A stretch of DNA of 64,000 nt, taken from assembly GCF_023276655.1 (NCBI RefSeq), contig NZ_JALGRK010000001.1, forward strand, positions 1,197,501 to 1,261,500. The letters run 5' to 3'. Positions 59,901-64,000 of the stretch are shown in pieces. This DNA is from Olsenella intestinalis (GTDB lineage Bacteria; Actinomycetota; Coriobacteriia; Coriobacteriales; Atopobiaceae). The translations under genes were made by a program, and so were the position numbers. Within the stretch, counting starts at the first letter, position 1. Each line of letters starts with the position of its first letter. The notes beneath the pieces were generated by a model. That model had not been told where the DNA came from and did no database searches. It saw only the letters and a program-made list of their open reading frames with translations.

Positions 59901-62900
59901 GACGCCATCGCCGAGCAGGGCTACACGGGATCGGCCGTCACGCCGCCCGTCACCGTGCGCGACGGCGCGCGCGTGCTCGCCAACGGGACCGACTACACGG
60001 TCACCTACGAGTCCAACGTCGACGTCGGAACCAACACCGCCGTCGCCGTCGTCGAGGGCCGCGGCAACTACGCCGGCACCGTGCGCAAGGCCTTCTCCAT
60101 CGGCCGCGCGCCCATCGCCAAGCCCACCGCCACCGCGCTCACCTACAACGGGTCGGCCCAGGTCGGCGTCGCGGTCGCCACGGGCTTCACCCTCGAGGTG
60201 ACCATGGCGCCCGCCGCGGCCACCGGCTACGGCGTCTACTGGCTCGACGGGACCGAGATCGGCAGCGCCTACTTCACGACCGCCGGCACCTACACGGTCG
60301 TCGCCACGCCGGACGCCAACCACCGCTGGGACGACGGCAGCGTCGCGCCCCACACCCTCACCGTCACGGTCGCGCCCTTCGACATCTCCGGCGGCGAGCT
60401 CGCCGAGGTCGCGCCCCTCACCTACACGGGCGAGGCGCAGCAGCCGGCGCCGGCCCTTCTCGTCGACTACACGGGCGACCTCGTGGACGACCAGGTGAAC
60501 GAGGGCCGCGACTACAGTCTCAGCTGGAGCGGCAACACGAACGCCGGCAACGCCACGGTCACGGCCACGGGCACCGGCAACTTCACCGGCACCACGAGCC
60601 GCACCTTCCAGATCGAGCCCGTCAAGGTCACGCTGCGCGCCGAGGTTGCCTCGGGCAGCAGCTCCAGCAAGACCTACGACAAGGTCGCGGGCGAGCCCAC
60701 CTACAACGTCGAGATCGCGGGCCTCACCGAGGACGCCGCCGCCATCGCACGCGCGGCGCTCGCACCCACCGTCCGCCGCACCGACGTCGCGGGCAACCCC
60801 ACGACCTCGCAGAACGCCGACACCTACGTGATGTGGGTCAGCCACAACGACGATCCCAACTACGACGTCACGGTGGAGAACGGCACCTACATCATCTACA
60901 GGCGCCAGCTCACGGTCACGCCCGACGACAAGAGCATGGTCTTCGGCGACGCTCTGCCCGAGCTGACGGGCACCGTCTCGGGCACCTACGCCTCGGGCGA
61001 CACCGCGGCCTCCATCGGCCTTGCCTACGCCTGCTCCACCGCGGCGGACTCGCCGGCCGGCACCTACCCCGGCGCCATCACGGCCACGATCGCGGACCCC
61101 AACTACGAGCTCGCCACCACGCCCGGCACGCTCGCGATCCAGCCGCGCCCCCTCACGGACGCCGCCGTCACGGCCACGCTCGACGGCTCGCTCGAGGGCT
61201 CCACCTACGTCTACACCTTCGCGGGCGAGCCCATCCGCCCCGTCGCGTCCGCGAGCATCGCCGCGCCCTCCGTCGCGCGCGAGCTCACCTCGGCCGAGGG
61301 AGCGGACTTCACGGCGCAGCTCCTCGACTCCGGCGGCAACCCCGTCGAGGCCATCGGCGCCGCGGGCACCTACACGGTCCGCCTCACCGGCACCAACAAC
61401 TTCACCGGCACGCGCGACCTCGCCGTCCGCGCGGACAACCTGGGCACCACGGCCACCTTCGACGCCAACGGTGGCATCTTCGACGGCGGCGCCACCACCC
61501 AGGGCGTCGCCCAGACCTACTCCACGACTTACGCCGTGCCCGCGCCCGACCCGACCCGCACCTACACCAAGGGCGGCCAGACCTTCACCTACACGTTCGC
61601 CGGCTGGTGGACCAAGAACGGCACCACCGACGGCGACTGGGGCCAGCGCGTCACCACGTCGACCACCTGCGAGCTCACGGCCAACGCCACGCTCTTTGCC
61701 AAGTGGGAGACCGACCTCGAGAAGAAGGCCTACCACGTCGACCACTACGTGCAGGAGCTCGACTCCACGGGAGCCCCCGCCTGGCCGGCGACCCCGACCG
61801 CGACCGACGCTGCGACCGGCCTTCCCGGCGACGACGCCACCTACGTCCAGCGCACCGTCGAGGGCCACACCCTCGACGCCTCCCGCACCACCTTCGCGGA
61901 CGCCGCGCACCCCGCCCAGGCCGACCCCCTCTATGTCGCCGAGGACGGCTCCACGGTCGTGAGCCTCTACTACGCGATCGACTCCTACCCCGTCACCTGG
62001 CAAAACGACGACGCCACCTTCGCGACCAGCTCGGCCTACTATGGCTCCACGGCCACGGCGCCTGCGGCCACGCCCGAGCGCGCGCCCGGCCGCGACTACT
62101 CCTACACGTTCGCCCGCTGGGCCGACGAGTCCGGAAACGACTTCAACAACCCCTACCTGCCCGTCACCGGCGCGATCACCTACCACGCCGAGTACACGGC
62201 CACGCCGCGCACGTACACGGTCAAGATCGATGCCAACGGCGGCGAGCTGGCCCCGGGCCAGGCGGCCGAGAAGAGCCTCGCCTTCGCCGCGACCCTCGAC
62301 CTGCCCGATCCCACCTGCGACGCCCGAGGCTGGGTCTTCGACGGCTGGGCGGTCAAGCGCGTGGGCGACGAGGGCGAGGTCGGCACCCTCACGCCGGGCT
62401 CCGGCACCACGACCTACACGGGCGGCACGGCCGACGTCAAGATCAGCGCCAAGTGGCGCATCCCCGTGCCCGTCGCCGCCTCGGGCCTCGCCTACAACGC
62501 CTCCGAGCAGCAGGTGCTCGCCGCCTCCGACGGCGTGAGGCTCAACTCCATCACGGCCGCGGTCGGCAGCGACAACGAGGGCAAACGCATCGACGAGTAC
62601 GGCAACGCCGTCGCGACCCACGCCGGCGACTACTCCGTGACGGCCGAGATTTCCGCTGCGGTGCTCGGCGTCGACGAGTCGCTCCTCTCCTGGGCCGACG
62701 GCTCCACGGCGCCGCATGTGGTCGCGGCCACCATCGCCCGCGCCTCCAACCAGGTCACGGGCCTCGGCACCGAGCCGGCCGCGCCCGTCTTCGGCGAGGA
62801 CTACGCCGGCGTCGCCGGCTCCTCCTGGGGCTCGGACACCATCTCCTACTCCTGGGGCCGCGAGGGCACACGCGCCGGCTTCGGCAACACCAAGCCCACC

Positions 62901-64000
62901 GCCGCTGGCACCTGGCTCGTGCGCGCGACCGTCCCCGAGGGCGACGACTGGGAGGCCGCGGAGGCCACGGTCGCCTTCCAGATCCTGCCCGCCACGCTCG
63001 AGAACGCCGTCGTGGCGAGCACGCCGGCCACCTACAACGCCTTCCCGCAGGAGCCCGCCACCACGGTCACGGTCGGCGGCAGGGCCCTCGTGGCCGGGCG
63101 CGACTACGTCCTCGAGTACTACGCCGACGAGGCCCTCACCCGCCAGGTCGAGGTCTCCGACATGGTCGCCGCCGGCACCTACTGGGTGAAGGCGGTCGGC
63201 GTCGGCAACTACGCCACGCAGTCCGAGGGCGAGGCGCCCGAGTCCTTCAAGGCCGGCGCCTACCAGATCATGCCCGCCGAGCTCACGCTCTCGGCCCAGG
63301 CGCTCGCGTCCCGCCCCTACGACGCCACCACCGACGCCACGGCCCAGCTCGACCGCTCCGCGCTCGCGCTCTCGGGCGCGGTCGCCGGCGAGACGCCCAC
63401 GCTCGACGTCTCCGCGGCCGCGGCCGCGCTCGACTCGCCCGACGTCGGAGAGCGCACGGCCACCGTCTCCGGCGTCGCGCTCGCGGTAGGCAACGCCGCC
63501 AACGCCAACTACCGCATCGCGGCGGCAGAGGGCGGGGCCCAGGCCACGGCCGCAGCCACGGTCACGCCGGCGCTCCTCACCGTCTCCGGCATCACCGCGA
63601 CCCCGCGCGCCTACGACGGCACGACCGCAGTCGAGATCACGGGCGCCCCGCAGATCGCCTCCGGCGTCGTTGCCGGCGAGGGCGTCACGATCGACGCCAC
63701 GGCGCCGCTCTCCGCAACGCTCGCCGACCCGTCGGCCGGCACGGCGCGGACCGCGACCGTCTCCGGCCTTAAACTCGCGGACGACGCCGGCGCCGCCAAC
63801 GTCAACCGCAACTACGCCTTCGCCGAGACGACGCTTCCCGTCGACATCGCCCGGGCGAGCCTCACAGTCATCTCGGTCCCGGTCTCGGACAAGGTCTACG
63901 ACGGCACCACCGCGGCCGCCGCCGTGGTCGGAGGAGCCTCCTTCGTGGGCGTCGTCGCCGGCGAGACGCCGACGCTCGACGGCTCCGCGGCCTCGGCCGC
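50943..64000 (+). CDS. Giant secreted surface protein: DUF285/InlB modules then MBG/YDG repeats (3' end outside window)
   Basis: The frame stays open from ATG 50943 (GGAGG 5 bases upstream) to the window end, at least 4352 residues; I checked the frame at many points. The signal peptide ends around ALAFA (about 36) and a short charged helix follows. Three large modules begin near 51187, 52803 and 54493. Each starts with an InlB-like unit (VTF..., SGWYT, TLYAQY), followed by a BspA-type leucine-rich DUF285 block (FENFAYFDTS, SSLDTSAAEYM, NLSGW, MFNECPKL) and a second InlB unit. From about 56.3 kb on it is a chain of InlB, MBG and YDG repeats (GQLALADANVDAI, NYDVTVENGTY, VYDGTTAAAAV). Expected to be a very long wall-attached adhesin; the anchor lies downstream. 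Exact 12-bp word at 62265. Confidence 0.85.
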   Translation, partial: MGKSSTPLSKGRVAGIVAASLLAAALAGTGALAFARARAEAAAAEETQREVEAAARMEEEHDRALQAAADERASLEPQAEKVTVTFKNGDATVATIEQTVGAAWQFPANPTPASGYYFSGWYTQSGQGGMRYNALDKVTSSAPTTLYAQYGKDETFYVLVDDTDGDGVKDHMTFTADSAATTGRTLGTDYYRGYTNYDYAFFSGRKAEWNQPKNPDRIRKVTFDASFKDVQPVNINGWFMDFQTDHRVFEPLTEFENFAYFDTSRTKNIANSFRGLASLKTIDVSSLDTSAAEYMDRAFFSNTSVESINLSGWRMNSVAALEYMFNECPKLKTVNMAGATAPVVTNTQYMFGNCQSLTMVDLSGVNLSNVTNATNMFYNCSSLKTIITAEGANMTGANCTNTFYNNNALVGLSVDANGVRRTTTFAAKKNVGATFAKTRTPSQEGYFTAADANTSYGITYHYNADGLDVTNSVKCMKYDVGGSYPTIASALWSRMGYHATGWNTAPDGSGTSFGFAQKLAADLGDTDLYLQWEANTYSVRFDANGGVGSPAPVADVAYATGQVTMPTTTDVTREGYALLGWALTPTATQKAYDSGATYGQLSAVHGDELTLYAVWSPEKYTVTFDGNTANGGTAYSQNATETFDAKYAMPSSNPTPASGYYFSGWYTAPVGGQRISATSTVKILAPTTLYAQYIKDQTFYVLVDDTDGNGTKDLLTFTADAAATTGRTLNVDYFTGNTTKMYDLVGGQSDASKYADWNKPSTGLKITKVRFDQSFKTVQPRSISGWFGNRFNQNVKNFERLSSFENFEYLDTSKTESFACAFRDLPALATLDLSSMDTSAALDMNRAFYNESISTSTLRSVNISGWKMDNVTTMASMFVNCAALTDLNMSGATASALTDIEGMFSNCRSLQVIDLSGFDLSHVTTTNRTFSGCSKLKTILVAEGTDLTGVTDNDHTYYGCTNLVGKYYNAAGGVSGQRAFTSAEIGATYSKACTPANDGYLTPATRFNSYGVTYHMNAGGMDVSSTSTSLLHSIIGSYPTLASALWTREGYHALSWNTVAAPTAEQPGQTLAFGSKLPAALEPAANGSLDLYLQWAPNTYSVQFDGNGGTTTAAAMSDVPYEDARILPDATTVHRDGYIFKGWGLTPTATAKAYDGGQQVSKLSSIDRDTVTLYAVWEGPNAYKITFDANVDNGGTTVTETEGFTKVSNTKLTKDERYSENFALPEAPVAQEGYKFSGWYTQATDGVRVSTNMANFFSEPGTLYAQYIKETEFYAVMKDNDNNGTKDQLIFTTDLTAYPGETYFTASSTDSYYRGLDDYLPPWNAKNYYQNVDGIKADIKKVTFDPTFKDVQPYSLYGWFLNRQVGTTVASTDRLNFKSLTTFENFEYLDTSRTEIFSNSFRGLTAITSLDLSKLNTSAATTTDRMFLGCTNLKEANISGWNMLNNSSVAFMFNMCSKLETVNMSGVKAPAVEDMQCMFGYNQANGERGDLGNSPCLKSLDLSGFDLSKVTNAYNAFYGCRDLTTILCADTTSAFNNPALRETIPTASSGVPGARGYYDLFGGCGNLVGKYYSPAAVKTTKVPDMPTTKEGNFYIRYTAAYGKARTLNDHGYLTPLTKYNSFDIVYHMNAEDGSDATQVSAAPISALGAGFAKVASGLWSNPGFKAVSWNTKPDGSGTTYEFGQSFTATDEPAANTSIDLYLQWKPNTYVLTLDANGGSGSVNAKEYGYNNSESHGFTDQITLPIWSKNGIYRDGYELLGWSLSKTKTTPDEGFEAGAKVSRLTKIDGDVVTLYAIWKIRDYKVTIDLNGAEGTWTPPTGFAPVAGSEGVYEKSNIDFATTASLASPSRAGYTFAGWKVTDAEGTAVKTTVAASGSPRELKMGSGDATVTATWKVTPPTATGGLTYNGEAQTVMGVAPGHKIVSVAPSGATTSTSGYGIYGPGADEGKAYVTDAGTYAITVALSDAAKATGATWDDGTTSDKVIDATIGRLTIESAQISVDDVTFTGFEQRPEPTVACTIGTTTYTLQKDVDYTLAWSNNVHAADKSAAAAPTVTVTAIPTSNVAYGNTQGEQSATFSIAKRSLAEPGTGAQVTFAEIPDQTYTGAALEPALTVSLVSDAGTYTLPAADFDSSWSTNVDVTNAAQATATATATGDFTGAATTTFKIVPADISRATVTLNSATGAYDFEGVALTLPADVSVASATLDYNGDNVAEALVGDRDFTATLATAAGSPIDSIGAVGSYNVALTGRGNFTGVALAPVTVGPRHYDVTFDANAGSFSGATAVTLDETYDSAYALPAPAPTLPGLSFAGWWTNNPATAADPYGEAAGADWGENVTSTTIVGKIEGGATTLYARWSRDSFAATFSADHGVTLTGTAGILDDASNAQVEYGRSVPAGIGVETGSYTFLGWAYSVTEPDGTVRTGMVDDYATVAVTGTATFTARLVETTFVAAEATDGLVGVGADARATAASASAESLATVEGQRVAYAPVNENYELDSVTVTDLAAPGQQAHSATVAPGATSFALDGKTYACSWAKDGDDAGTLTLGAPGEAGMSLTVSFSYTIKTTTFHVKAYKQDVDLDEDASTFAEDTSMGYVSGLVEAGSAIEVKPADTEGFTFSYAVVENPATANTSTARHDGATIVSLYYTRNTYAYTATFKDGAGATLAPATSGTAAYGATLGLKGTTPAPKVALEAPTVAGFGPATATTITMGVDEKSNVLSATYAEAAYAVTVDPNGGAWTQAGFTPQPDGTYRRDADLAYRSTQTLEAPTRAGYAFAGWVASGASTAVSGGTLTQGTEASVVTATWTVAAPAATTRTYDGTAQVVVAAGEGYELAIAPAAGSTAKADGASATSSGALATHAGTYEVTATLRAGDRNVTWADGTTAPKVVLATVERATNSWTASPACASVTYGTALSPSATPRFPLEGATVAWDYAATAVGPFSEVAPTEVGTYVARATVEATDDYAGLTGTAPFAIGQLALADANVDAIAEQGYTGSAVTPPVTVRDGARVLANGTDYTVTYESNVDVGTNTAVAVVEGRGNYAGTVRKAFSIGRAPIAKPTATALTYNGSAQVGVAVATGFTLEVTMAPAAATGYGVYWLDGTEIGSAYFTTAGTYTVVATPDANHRWDDGSVAPHTLTVTVAPFDISGGELAEVAPLTYTGEAQQPAPALLVDYTGDLVDDQVNEGRDYSLSWSGNTNAGNATVTATGTGNFTGTTSRTFQIEPVKVTLRAEVASGSSSSKTYDKVAGEPTYNVEIAGLTEDAAAIARAALAPTVRRTDVAGNPTTSQNADTYVMWVSHNDDPNYDVTVENGTYIIYRRQLTVTPDDKSMVFGDALPELTGTVSGTYASGDTAASIGLAYACSTAADSPAGTYPGAITATIADPNYELATTPGTLAIQPRPLTDAAVTATLDGSLEGSTYVYTFAGEPIRPVASASIAAPSVARELTSAEGADFTAQLLDSGGNPVEAIGAAGTYTVRLTGTNNFTGTRDLAVRADNLGTTATFDANGGIFDGGATTQGVAQTYSTTYAVPAPDPTRTYTKGGQTFTYTFAGWWTKNGTTDGDWGQRVTTSTTCELTANATLFAKWETDLEKKAYHVDHYVQELDSTGAPAWPATPTATDAATGLPGDDATYVQRTVEGHTLDASRTTFADAAHPAQADPLYVAEDGSTVVSLYYAIDSYPVTWQNDDATFATSSAYYGSTATAPAATPERAPGRDYSYTFARWADESGNDFNNPYLPVTGAITYHAEYTATPRTYTVKIDANGGELAPGQAAEKSLAFAATLDLPDPTCDARGWVFDGWAVKRVGDEGEVGTLTPGSGTTTYTGGTADVKISAKWRIPVPVAASGLAYNASEQQVLAASDGVRLNSITAAVGSDNEGKRIDEYGNAVATHAGDYSVTAEISAAVLGVDESLLSWADGSTAPHVVAATIARASNQVTGLGTEPAAPVFGEDYAGVAGSSWGSDTISYSWGREGTRAGFGNTKPTAAGTWLVRATVPEGDDWEAAEATVAFQILPATLENAVVASTPATYNAFPQEPATTVTVGGRALVAGRDYVLEYYADEALTRQVEVSDMVAAGTYWVKAVGVGNYATQSEGEAPESFKAGAYQIMPAELTLSAQALASRPYDATTDATAQLDRSALALSGAVAGETPTLDVSAAAAALDSPDVGERTATVSGVALAVGNAANANYRIAAAEGGAQATAAATVTPALLTVSGITATPRAYDGTTAVEITGAPQIASGVVAGEGVTIDATAPLSATLADPSAGTARTATVSGLKLADDAGAANVNRNYAFAETTLPVDIARASLTVISVPVSDKVYDGTTAAAAVVGGASFVGVVAGETPTLDGSAASA

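Noticed and set aside
50778-62717. Three minus-strand open frames of more than 1,000 codons (50778-54344, 55437-58652, 58737-62717)
   Set aside because: All are shadows of the giant plus-strand surface-protein gene, whose domains and continuous frame are convincing; the antisense products have no recognisable features.

Overview
The window is high-GC, gene-dense DNA of the kind found in Coriobacteriia; the tentative placement is Atopobiaceae or Olsenella-like. This rests on codon bias, LAxTG-type sorting signals, tandem YhgE/Pip genes, an NHLP-type exporter and a large stock of repeat-rich surface proteins. No rRNA, tRNA, CRISPR array or transposase was recognised.

1-7.4 kb is housekeeping and small metabolism: the 3' end of tyrS, a U32 peptidase-family protein (RlhA-like), a NifU-type Fe-S scaffold, a DUF6020 membrane protein, a condensation/acyltransferase-fold protein and an AIM24 protein. 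7.6-12.5 kb (minus strand) is a three-gene NHLP-type peptide exporter (HlyD-like, peptidase-permease-ATPase, permease-ATPase). Its C39 peptidase domain has lost all three catalytic residues, and no precursor peptide is visible nearby. dcd and lgt follow on the plus strand.

14.3-21.6 kb is a tightly coupled operon: two extracytoplasmic DUF4430 (transcobalamin-like) proteins, then EcfT, a fused double EcfA ATPase and an S component. I read it as a corrinoid-type ECF importer, possibly preceded by a diverged riboswitch. A threonine dehydratase remnant truncated at both ends follows, then two divergent, very large surface proteins (22.5-33.5 kb), the first of visibly lower GC.

33.7-38.5 kb holds two paralogous wall hydrolases with DUF5648 and glucan-binding-like modules flanking an SGNH hydrolase. 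38.5-40.3 kb has a DUF559-like nuclease-fold gene beside an inverted array of about 30-bp repeats. 40.6-46.6 kb is a YhgE/Pip pair plus a lipoprotein, then yebC, a secreted papain-like (C1) peptidase with the same DUF5648 modules, and from 50.9 kb an open frame of more than 4,350 codons encoding a giant InlB-repeat/DUF285/MBG surface protein that runs off the window.

The most striking non-gene signal is the 12-bp word GCCGAGAAGAGC (reverse complement GCTCTTCTCGGC). I count 15 exact copies and about 27 copies of its 10-bp core CGAGAAGAGC over both strands, against well under one expected. Copies lie in unrelated genes, in disordered linkers (as Ala-Glu-Lys-Ser) and between genes, and one pair forms a hairpin. 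It resembles a DNA-uptake or other genome-wide signal word not known to me in this group.
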